Shown here piece after piece: positions 1 to 5,441 of a DNA stretch of 5,441 nucleotides. The DNA is from Lentisphaeria bacterium. Its GTDB lineage: Bacteria > Verrucomicrobiota > Lentisphaeria > Victivallales > UBA1829. Location of the stretch: the NCBI GenBank assembly GCA_019408975.1, contig DXVA01000300.1, positions 1 through 5,441 of the forward strand. Direction: 5' to 3'. Under the pieces are notes generated by a model. That model was given only the letters and a program-made list of their open reading frames with translations. It was not told the DNA's origin and searched no databases. The stretch's first letter is position 1; each line of letters begins with the position of its first letter. Both the position numbers and the translations under genes were made by a program.

Positions 1-1035
1 GGATGTGATATATTCCCATGCGGCTTCGGGAATCATATACCCCGCATCACAGCGAAAGCCGTCCACGCCTCGCATGCACCATGTGCGGAACACCGCAGCA
101 AGATATTTCCAGAGCTCCGGCTTGGAATGATCCAGCTCGGTCAGATCGCCCCAGACGACTCCCCACGCGCCGGGGGAATGGATGGTTCCGTCGGGTTCCC
201 GCACCAGCCATTCCGGGTGCGTTTCGTGAATTTTCGCCGCCCATCCTGTATGGTTGATCGCAATGTCGATAAAGACCTTGCCGTTTTTCCGGTGAACCGC
301 ATCCACCAGTTCGCGGAACTGATCCAGCGGAGTCGCCTTGCGGTCGAATTCGGCAAGTTCGGGATTGATCGCCGTGAAGTCCAGCGCCGCATAGGGGCTG
401 CCGTAACGCCCCATACGACCGTAAACGGTCGGCGTGGGATTGATCGGGAGCAGGTGGAGGATGCGGCAGTTCAATGTATCGAAAATATGGTCGAGCTCCT
501 TGATGAGATCGCGGAATGTGCCGGATGGAGGAATCACGGAGTAGGCGTTTCCGTCAAGCCGGGCAAGTTCCTCGCGCGATACATTTTCCGGGAGTTTGGA
601 CACCGCGTTGCTTTTATTCATTCCGAACTGGCGGACAAAAGCGCAGTAAATACTGTTGGAACAGCAGTAAGTGGCAGGCTCGACATTGATATGGACATTC
701 TCCCCCTCAATCCATACGGGCTCCTCGCCGTTCTCGCCGGCGATATAACATTTGGCTTCAAAATGCCCCTCCTCGGTCAGCATGAGCGTCAGGCTGTAAG
801 TATAATCGTCCACTTTGTTCATGCGGACATTGTGCCAGTCCTGGAAACCGGGTGTGACGCCTTTTTCAACCTTTGCAATCGTTTCGGAGCGTTTCCATGC
901 GGCATTTCCGAGATTTGTCATCAGGTAAACCACTCCGGGAATTACCGTATCGCTTTCAATGCGGAATTCGAGCAGGTCGCCGCAGTAAAGCAGGCAGTGT
1001 TTCCCCTGAACCGGAGTCTGTATGTATTTTGCCAT
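1..1035 (-). CDS. GH13 alpha-amylase superfamily enzyme, N-terminal part (truncated by window edge)
   Basis: The reading frame starts at ATG 1035 and stays open for 345 codons to the left edge, so the C-terminus is missing. An AGGA ribosome site (1044-1047) sits 8 bases upstream of the ATG. Residues 1 to about 120 look like a beta-rich accessory domain. The catalytic barrel follows, with GRYGSPYAALDF (209-220), GH13 region I DIAINH (257-262), and region II GFRCDAG (326-332) with the expected nucleophile Asp330. The acid/base Glu and third Asp would lie beyond the edge. GH13 enzymes cleave or transfer alpha-glucosidic bonds in starch, glycogen or maltodextrins. No signal peptide is visible, so a cytoplasmic role in glycogen or maltodextrin turnover is inferred. 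The HLLPINPTPT stretch (194-203) recalls debranching-type enzymes, and a C-terminal glucosidase domain outside the window is possible. Family assignment is firm; substrate and subfamily are open. It follows the lipoprotein gene by 13 bases, which suggests co-transcription. Confidence 0.88.
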   Translation of the reverse strand, partial: MAKYIQTPVQGKHCLLYCGDLLEFRIESDTVIPGVVYLMTNLGNAAWKRSETIAKVEKGVTPGFQDWHNVRMNKVDDYTYSLTLMLTEEGHFEAKCYIAGENGEEPVWIEGENVHINVEPATYCCSNSIYCAFVRQFGMNKSNAVSKLPENVSREELARLDGNAYSVIPPSGTFRDLIKELDHIFDTLNCRILHLLPINPTPTVYGRMGRYGSPYAALDFTAINPELAEFDRKATPLDQFRELVDAVHRKNGKVFIDIAINHTGWAAKIHETHPEWLVREPDGTIHSPGAWGVVWGDLTELDHSKPELWKYLAAVFRTWCMRGVDGFRCDAGYMIPEAAWEYITS

Positions 1036-1048
1036 ATCGTTTTTCCTT

Positions 1049-1597
1049 TTACTTTACGGTGATCTCGAAAGGAACGCTCTCCACATCCACGGACTGAAGA
1101 TTCAATTTCCCTTTGATCGTATAGGGGACATGCCTGCCGGCATCCCTGAGGTCTTTCAGAAAGGTCAGCGGCACTACGACCAGCGCATGATTCGTGCCCG
1201 GATTCAACACCAGAGGAGAACGGAGATTGATGCGTTTCCGTTTCCGGTCATACGTGGGGCTCTGTTTCCAGCCGTCCTCCGGCAGCGCCTTCGTCTGCGC
1301 CAATGTGCCGGGCGCGTAATAGATATTGATGTTCGCGCTCTCGAACATATACCACTCATCCAGTGTGACAGGAGTCAGCCCGACATTCTTCAGGGAAAAA
1401 GTGATTTTCACATTCTCCTCGCCCGCATAATATTCCTTGCGCGGAGTCACAACCGACAATTCCAGACTGTAATCCTTCAGTTTCGGAAAGCGGATTGCGG
1501 AGACCACATGTTTCTCCTTTTTCGTGTCCTGCTCCGAAGAACAGGACGCCGCCAGAACCGTCAATGCCGCCGCAAACAACGCCATGATGATTTTCAT
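1049..1597 (-). CDS. Small putative lipoprotein with predicted Ig-like beta-sandwich, function unknown
   Basis: A 182-residue protein that I cannot assign to a named family. The N-terminus is a lipoprotein signal: Lys2, a hydrophobic run (3-17), then LAASC with the lipidated Cys19. Ser20-Ser21 after the Cys would, by the E. coli rule, favour outer-membrane sorting. A charged linker (about 22-30) leads to a compact domain rich in alternating beta-type residues. The stretch YYAGEENVKITFSLKNVG (57-73), followed by TPVTLDEW, has the look of an Ig-like/BsuPI-type fold in which a strand pair carries 'N.G..PVTL'. The end, PFEITVK, resembles a final beta strand. There are no obvious catalytic residues, so a binding or structural role is more likely than an enzymatic one. 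An AAAGGAG-type ribosome site (GGAG at 1609-1612) is 11 bases upstream, slightly long. The stop lies 13 bases before the GH13 start. The lipoprotein call is confident; the fold is a guess. Confidence 0.82.
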   Translation of the reverse strand: MKIIMALFAAALTVLAASCSSEQDTKKEKHVVSAIRFPKLKDYSLELSVVTPRKEYYAGEENVKITFSLKNVGLTPVTLDEWYMFESANINIYYAPGTLAQTKALPEDGWKQSPTYDRKRKRINLRSPLVLNPGTNHALVVVPLTFLKDLRDAGRHVPYTIKGKLNLQSVDVESVPFEITVK

Positions 1598-1649
1598 TTT
1601 ACCAACAGCTCCTTTTATTTTACAGCCGGGACCGGAGAATACGCCGTTT

Positions 1650-2186
1650 TCAAGGCTTCCTGTTTTCCTGTTCCCTGTTTTTGCTTCTTTCTCTTGCCTG
1701 ACGGAAAAACTCCTGCATCAGCGCCCTGCATTCCAGCTCCAGAACGCCGCCCTTGACCTCGACATTGTGAAGCATCCCTTTGAATCCGGTCACGTCCAGC
1801 GCGGAACCGCAGGCGCCGCAGCGGGGGTCGCCGAGCCCGTAGACGACGCGGTCCACCCGTGCATTCACCATTGCGCCCGCACACATTGCGCAGGGTTCCT
1901 TCGTCACGAAAACCGTGACACCGTCCATCCGCCAGTCGCCTATGGCATTCGCGGCGGCGGTCAATACCAGAATCTCTGCGTGCGCCGTTGCATCTTTCAG
2001 CATTTCGACCTGATTCCATGCCTTTGCAATCACCATGCCGTCTTTGACCGCAACCGCCCCCACGGGAACCTCGCCATCCGCCGCCGCACGTTCCGCGAGG
2101 CGGAGCGCCGCACGCATATAGTATTCATCCGTAAACAGATTCAGTGGTTCGTCAACGGATATCAAGTTCTTTTTTTCTGACTTCAT
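1650..2186 (-). CDS. tadA: tRNA adenosine(34) deaminase TadA
   Basis: TadA deaminates adenosine 34 to inosine in the anticodon of tRNA-Arg(ACG), allowing it to read CGU, CGC and CGA. The enzyme is usually essential and works as a cytoplasmic homodimer. The 178-residue protein has the full cytidine/deoxycytidylate deaminase zinc site: HAE (69-71), with His69 as ligand and Glu71 as proton shuttle, and PCAMC (98-102), with Cys99 and Cys102 as ligands. VPVGAV (40-45) and a D-P-R-C-G-A-C-G-S segment (120-128), which replaces the commoner DPKAGAAGS, also fit the family. The length is near the usual 150-170, with a short basic tail (about 165-178) as the extra part. I chose ATG 2186 over the in-frame TTG 2189 because AGGA (2195-2198) lies 8 bases upstream. 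The gene overlaps the end of the AAA+ gene by 35 bases, so translational coupling is likely. A guanine or cytosine deaminase is the alternative, but the PCAMCAGAM context favours TadA. Confidence 0.93.
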   Translation of the reverse strand: MKSEKKNLISVDEPLNLFTDEYYMRAALRLAERAAADGEVPVGAVAVKDGMVIAKAWNQVEMLKDATAHAEILVLTAAANAIGDWRMDGVTVFVTKEPCAMCAGAMVNARVDRVVYGLGDPRCGACGSALDVTGFKGMLHNVEVKGGVLELECRALMQEFFRQARERSKNREQENRKP

Positions 2187-3597
2187 CAATGGCTTCCTCT
2201 CCGTAAAGCGCCCTTAAAAGTTTCATGTTCATTTCATAAAAGACCTGCGAATCGGGCTTGGTAATGACTTCGCCGCGCGAGAGTTCCAGCATACGGCGGC
2301 GTTTTGCGGAATCGTCCAGATAAAGTTCCAGATAGCGGGCAAGCGTACGGGGGCTGAGCTCGTCGAACTCTTTCTGCCCGAACGCCTCCACATAATCCGC
2401 GGCAATCACGGAAAGCAGGTCCGGCGTAATATGTTTCATCCCGCGCGACAGAAACAGGTCCTCGATCATCTCCTGGCACCGTATTTCGTCGAACAGCGGG
2501 AAGTTGAAGACACGTCCGCGGCTTGAAATGTTCGGCGGGAAACCGTAATTCGAAGCCAGGACCACCATCATGTTCGGAGGCAGGGAAAACGACCCCCCGA
2601 TGTAGGTGCGGAAGTAATACCAGTTGATCGAACGTGTATCAATATCATCAAAGAAAAGAACGAATTTCTTATTCTTGCAGGGAGTCAGCTTTGCAATCAG
2701 CCCCTCCAGCCCTTCCTGCAAATCCTCCGGCCCCGCCAGGATCAGAGTCAGTTCGGAGAACTTCAGGCAATAGGCGATCGTCATCTGCGTCTTGCCCAGC
2801 CCCGGCAACCCGCTTACCAACAGAGGCAGATTGTATCTTCCGGCGACGAATGCCCCGAAATGCTCCGAAAGCACTCGTTTTGCCTCGCCGTACCCGTAGA
2901 ACTCATTTACGCCGCGGATTGATTTCAAGGCTACGGATGTAAATTCGCCGTGAGCATAGCGGAAAGTGCGCCCGGATGAGAAAATATCATGTTTGACGAA
3001 ACGCGAATCCAGCTCCATTGCCAGCCCCTTCAAGGTGGAACGCAGGAAAAGAGACGATGAGAGCTGAAACTTCTTCACCTCGGGATTCAGGCGCGAAAGT
3101 TCGGGGACTCCCTCCGAATGAATCAGCATCAGATAAAGCGAAAGCAGACGTTCCAGCGCCTTTGCAAAGTTTACGGCATGGCGCATGGAACTGCCGATCA
3201 CGGTGTCGGGGTCTTCCACTGCTTTCAGCATTTCCGGTGAAAAACGGATCGCATGGTTGATCCGCATCAGAGCATCGAACAGCGCGTCATCCACGCATTG
3301 GCGGAATGTTTTCGAGCTGCAGCGGAACGCAATCTCGTTCCATGCATCGACCGAGTCCGGCACCTCCGAGGAAACGGATTCCAGTCTCGGGTCAATCGTC
3401 GCCGCGCCCGGAGCGCCGGCTTCTCCGTGCAGTTTGCGGAACAGAATGCGCAATGCTTCCAGCAGATCTTTTGAATTGCAGTCGCAGACAATGCGCGCGG
3501 AACCGTCTCCGCTCATTTTCTCAAACAGGATATGGAAGGAGGTCTCCGCCTTTTTCAAAGCATCTTCCATCTTCCCGATTTCTGATGATTCCGCCAT
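2152..3597 (-). CDS. AAA+ ATPase, DUF815-like
   Basis: A 481-residue protein. Residues 1 to about 230 are largely helical, with no membrane segment or known motif. FYGYGEAKRVL (233-243) then opens an AAA+ core with Walker A GLPGLGKT (263-270), Walker B FVLFFDDID (312-320), a sensor-1 Asn in ASN (348-350), basic Arg360/Arg362 as arginine-finger candidates, and a sensor-2-like SPRTLARYL (415-423) in a helical lid. A long helical N-terminus, the 'YGY..' entry and the FFDD Walker B all recall DUF815, a poorly characterised family related to IstB/DnaC-type ATPases. The region between Walker B and sensor 1 departs from the usual DUF815 pattern, so the subfamily is tentative. The protein is presumably cytoplasmic and ATP-driven; no substrate can be named. 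Start ATG 3597 was chosen for its strong GGAGGT ribosome site. An in-frame ATG at 3747 would add 50 residues but lies inside thiC and lacks support. The 3' end overlaps tadA. Confidence 0.85.
   Translation of the reverse strand: MAESSEIGKMEDALKKAETSFHILFEKMSGDGSARIVCDCNSKDLLEALRILFRKLHGEAGAPGAATIDPRLESVSSEVPDSVDAWNEIAFRCSSKTFRQCVDDALFDALMRINHAIRFSPEMLKAVEDPDTVIGSSMRHAVNFAKALERLLSLYLMLIHSEGVPELSRLNPEVKKFQLSSSLFLRSTLKGLAMELDSRFVKHDIFSSGRTFRYAHGEFTSVALKSIRGVNEFYGYGEAKRVLSEHFGAFVAGRYNLPLLVSGLPGLGKTQMTIAYCLKFSELTLILAGPEDLQEGLEGLIAKLTPCKNKKFVLFFDDIDTRSINWYYFRTYIGGSFSLPPNMMVVLASNYGFPPNISSRGRVFNFPLFDEIRCQEMIEDLFLSRGMKHITPDLLSVIAADYVEAFGQKEFDELSPRTLARYLELYLDDSAKRRRMLELSRGEVITKPDSQVFYEMNMKLLRALYGEEAIDEVRKKELDIR
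2195..2200 (-). promoter_or_regulatory. Ribosome binding site of tadA, inside the AAA+ gene
   Basis: AGAGGA on the minus strand, 8 bases before ATG 2186 and only 5 before the in-frame TTG 2189. The spacing favours the ATG. The site lies within the last codons of the upstream ATPase gene, so ribosomes finishing that gene pass over it, which is consistent with translational coupling. Confidence 0.7.
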
Positions 3598-3601
3598 TCC
3601 G

Positions 3602-3607
3602 ACCTCC
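3602..3607 (-). promoter_or_regulatory. Ribosome binding site of the AAA+ gene
   Basis: GGAGGT on the minus strand, 4 bases before ATG 3597. It is a near-perfect Shine-Dalgarno match. It decides the start in favour of the 481-residue form over the longer in-frame form that begins inside thiC. Confidence 0.8.
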
Positions 3608-3634
3608 AATTGGTTGCTGTTATTCCAAAGGGAC

Positions 3635-3667
3635 GGAAAGAACCAGGGGAAACCTGATTTCCTTTCC
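3635..3667 (-). other. Imperfect hairpin in the thiC/AAA+ intergenic gap
   Basis: Read on the minus strand, GGAAAG and AATCAGG can pair with CCTGGTT and CTTTCC. The stem is 13 base pairs with one G-U pair and a two-base bulge, around a five-base loop. It begins 13 bases after the thiC stop. No T-run follows on the minus strand, so it is not a standard intrinsic terminator. It could stabilise the thiC end of the message, weaken read-through into the ATPase gene, or be chance. The pairing is seen; the function is not. Confidence 0.4.
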
Positions 3668-3680
3668 GCATGAATCTCCC

Positions 3681-4997
3681 TTATTCCTGTTTCATTGCCT
3701 CTTTCAAACGGGCGCTGATACGGACGGAACAGAAATCCGGACCGCACATCGTGCAGTATTTGCCGTCATGCTTTCTGGCGATTTCCTCCGCCGAACTTTC
3801 CCGGATCGCATCCGCACGATAGGCGCGGGCGCGGTCTTCGTCTATCGCATGGGAGAACTGCTTGTCCCAGTCGAATTCCGCACGGGCGTCGCTGATTGCG
3901 TTGTCACGGTCGCGCGCGCCGGGCTTGTTGAGCCCGATATCTGCGGCATGGGCGGCAATCTTGAACGCCACGACGCCGCGGCGCACATCCTCGTTGTTCG
4001 GGAGCCCGATATGTTCTTTCGGAGTCACATAGCAGAGCATTGCGGCGCCGTAATACGCCCCGAGCATACCGCCCATGGACGCAACCAGATGATCATAGCC
4101 GGGAGCACAGTCGATCACGACGGGGCCGAGGATATAGAACGGCGCGTCGCCGCAGACTTCCTGCTCGCGCTTCATGTTCATCTCGATTTCATTCATCGGG
4201 ATGTGCCCGGGGCCTTCCACCATCGCCTGGACTCCCGCCTTGCGGCAGCGGAACACCAGTTCGCCCAGTGTGTCGAGTTCCGCGAACTGCGCTTCGTCAC
4301 TGGCGTCGGCGAGACAACCGGGGCGCAACCCGTCGCCGAGAGAAAGCGTCACGTCATATTTCAGGCAGATTTCGAGAATCTCATCGAAAAATTCATAGAA
4401 GGGATTCTCCTTCTTGTTCTTCGCCATCCAGCCGGCAAGCAGAGCGCCGCCGCGGCTGACGATTCCGAGTTTGCGTTTCATCGCCAGCGGTACATATTTA
4501 TGGAGCAGCCCGGCGTGGATCGTCATATAATCGACCCCCTGCTGCGCCTGTTCCTCCATGACCTGGAGCATGAGTTCGCGGCTGATGCCGTCCGCGCCTT
4601 TGCGCGCAACCATCTCATATACGGGCACCGTTCCGACCGGAGCATGGCACTTCGCAAGGAGATCCGCGCGGATCTTCGTGATATTGCCGCCGGTGCTGAG
4701 GTCCATGACCGTGTCCGCGCCGTATTTCAGCGCGGTCTGCAGTTTTGCCTGTTCCTCTTTCGGGCAGCTGGAAAGGGAGGAGTTTCCGATGTTCGCGTTG
4801 ATCTTGGTCAGAAGCTCGCGCCCGATCCCGACCGGTTCCAGATTCTTATGATTGATGTTCGCCGGGATGACGATCCGCCCGTCGGCGACTCTTTCGCGGA
4901 TAAACTCCTCACTGCGCCCCTCTTTCACGGCGACGCGCTTCATCTGTTCGGTAATCTTTCCCTCTTTTGCAAGAAGGGCTTGAGTCAAGCCTGACAT
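3681..4997 (-). CDS. thiC: Phosphomethylpyrimidine synthase ThiC
   Basis: ThiC is a radical-SAM enzyme that rearranges aminoimidazole ribotide into HMP phosphate, the pyrimidine half of thiamine, releasing formate and CO. The 438-residue length matches the shorter bacterial form, which lacks the N-terminal extension of the E. coli type. Family landmarks are present in order: ANINH (46-50), MDLSTGG (98-104), TVPVYE (123-128), TIHAG (159-163), SRGG (181-184), SLGDGLRPG (219-227), EGPGH (261-265), APGYDH (298-303), LCYVTPKEHIGLP (321-333), and the C-terminal cluster motif CTMCGPDFC (415-423), whose Cys415, Cys418 and Cys423 bind the [4Fe-4S] cluster. His265 and His329 match the expected metal-binding histidines. 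Start ATG 4997 has GAGGAG (5006-5011) 8 bases upstream. The start overlaps the waaA stop by 13 bases, which implies co-transcription. No other thiamine gene is in the window. Confidence 0.97.
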   Translation of the reverse strand: MSGLTQALLAKEGKITEQMKRVAVKEGRSEEFIRERVADGRIVIPANINHKNLEPVGIGRELLTKINANIGNSSLSSCPKEEQAKLQTALKYGADTVMDLSTGGNITKIRADLLAKCHAPVGTVPVYEMVARKGADGISRELMLQVMEEQAQQGVDYMTIHAGLLHKYVPLAMKRKLGIVSRGGALLAGWMAKNKKENPFYEFFDEILEICLKYDVTLSLGDGLRPGCLADASDEAQFAELDTLGELVFRCRKAGVQAMVEGPGHIPMNEIEMNMKREQEVCGDAPFYILGPVVIDCAPGYDHLVASMGGMLGAYYGAAMLCYVTPKEHIGLPNNEDVRRGVVAFKIAAHAADIGLNKPGARDRDNAISDARAEFDWDKQFSHAIDEDRARAYRADAIRESSAEEIARKHDGKYCTMCGPDFCSVRISARLKEAMKQE

Positions 4998-5441
4998 GAT
5001 CTATTCTCCTCTAAAAGTTTAATGGTCTTTTCCAATGCTCCGGCATGTCTGCAAACCGCCGCTTTCGCCTTTTCCCCCAGCATATGGCGTTTTTCCGCAT
5101 CCCCTGCCAGAGATTCCACCGCGGCGGTCAGTTCGCCGTCCGCATGGATGCTCAGGACGCCGCCGCCTTTCAGCAGAGCGTCGAACGCCTGCCGGAAGTT
5201 TTTCATTTCGGGGCCCGTGATGATTGTCTTTCCCATCTGCGCGGGCTCAATGATGTTCTGTCCCTCGTTGTTTCCGGCGAAAGTCTTGCCCATCAGGACG
5301 ATATCCGAAGATTTGATGAACCTCACCAGTTCCCCCGTCGTATCAGCCAGCAGACAGTCCACCGTTCCGTCGAGAGGCTTCTTCGAGGTCCTCCGGTAAT
5401 ATCTGACGCCTGCCGCCCGCAGCATTTCCTCAAGCTCGTTT
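4985..5441 (-). CDS. waaA: 3-deoxy-D-manno-octulosonic acid (Kdo) transferase, C-terminal part (truncated by window edge)
   Basis: WaaA/KdtA moves Kdo from CMP-Kdo onto lipid A precursor at the cytoplasmic face of the inner membrane, an early step in lipopolysaccharide core synthesis. Only the last 151 residues are present; the frame stays open to the right edge, and full-length enzymes are about 420-430 residues. The fragment is the second Rossmann domain of a GT-B glycosyltransferase. It shows DTTGEL followed by a segment ending SSDIVLMG (family form: GDTMGEL, ADVAFVG), then QNIIEPAQMGKTIITGP, which matches the family's HNPLEPAALGKPVLxGP, then NFRQAF, and a C-terminal helical region ending GALEKTIKLLEE. 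Two departures stand out: the usual glycine-rich GGSLVxxGGHN reads as GKTFAGNNEGQN, and the usual His is Gln. A divergent Kdo transferase is the best reading; a related glycosyltransferase cannot be excluded from a fragment. The stop overlaps the thiC start by 13 bases. Confidence 0.85.
   Translation of the reverse strand, partial: NELEEMLRAAGVRYYRRTSKKPLDGTVDCLLADTTGELVRFIKSSDIVLMGKTFAGNNEGQNIIEPAQMGKTIITGPEMKNFRQAFDALLKGGGVLSIHADGELTAAVESLAGDAEKRHMLGEKAKAAVCRHAGALEKTIKLLEENRSCQA

Noticed and set aside
127..1062. 311-codon open frame on the plus strand opposite the GH13 gene
   Set aside because: The minus strand carries clear GH13 regions I and II over the same bases; the plus-strand product matches nothing I recognise.
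1598..1649. Possible promoter or terminator between tadA and the lipoprotein gene
   Set aside because: A TAAAAT box is present, but no suitable -35 element lies at the right distance. The CCGG repeats leave only a two-base loop, too small for a stable hairpin.
1022..2180. Two overlapping plus-strand open frames (1022-1756 and 1524-2180) opposite the lipoprotein and tadA
   Set aside because: Both are antisense to genes with a clear lipobox and a complete deaminase zinc site, and neither shows domain-like sequence.
3598..3747. 50-residue N-terminal extension of the ATPase from ATG 3747
   Set aside because: It would begin inside the thiC coding end and read through the intergenic hairpin, while ATG 3597 has a near-perfect ribosome site. 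The extension looks like translated non-coding sequence.
3306..4994. 562-codon open frame on the plus strand opposite thiC and the ATPase start
   Set aside because: It lies antisense to thiC, whose protein carries every family motif. The translated product has no recognisable domain and is a by-product of GC-rich codon use.

Overview
This window looks like an ordinary chromosomal region of a Gram-negative bacterium with moderately high GC. All six genes I can support lie on the minus strand, so transcription runs from right to left. A Kdo-transferase gene implies a lipopolysaccharide outer membrane, and a lipoprotein gene further along agrees with this. The protein style would fit an anaerobic member of the Lentisphaerota/Verrucomicrobiota (PVC) group, but that is an impression and not something the sequence proves. 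I see no mobile element, CRISPR array, tRNA or rRNA.

In transcription order the layout is as follows. (1) The C-terminal third of a Kdo transferase (waaA/kdtA), cut by the right edge. (2) A complete thiC, overlapping waaA by 13 bases. (3) After an 83-base gap holding an imperfect hairpin, an AAA+ ATPase resembling the DUF815 family. (4) tadA, the tRNA adenosine deaminase, overlapping the ATPase gene by 35 bases. (5) After about 50 bases, a small lipoprotein of unknown function. (6) After 13 bases, the first 345 codons of a GH13 (alpha-amylase superfamily) enzyme, cut by the left edge.

The overlaps and short gaps suggest one or two co-transcribed units, with the most likely break at the thiC/ATPase gap. 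The genes do not form one pathway: they cover envelope biogenesis, thiamine pyrimidine synthesis, tRNA modification and alpha-glucan metabolism. They are better read as a housekeeping cluster than as a dedicated system. The points most worth a second look are the ATPase, whose core departs from the usual DUF815 pattern, the lipoprotein paired with an apparently cytoplasmic GH13 enzyme, and the thiC gene with no room for an adjacent TPP riboswitch. I found no convincing evidence of a new biological system.
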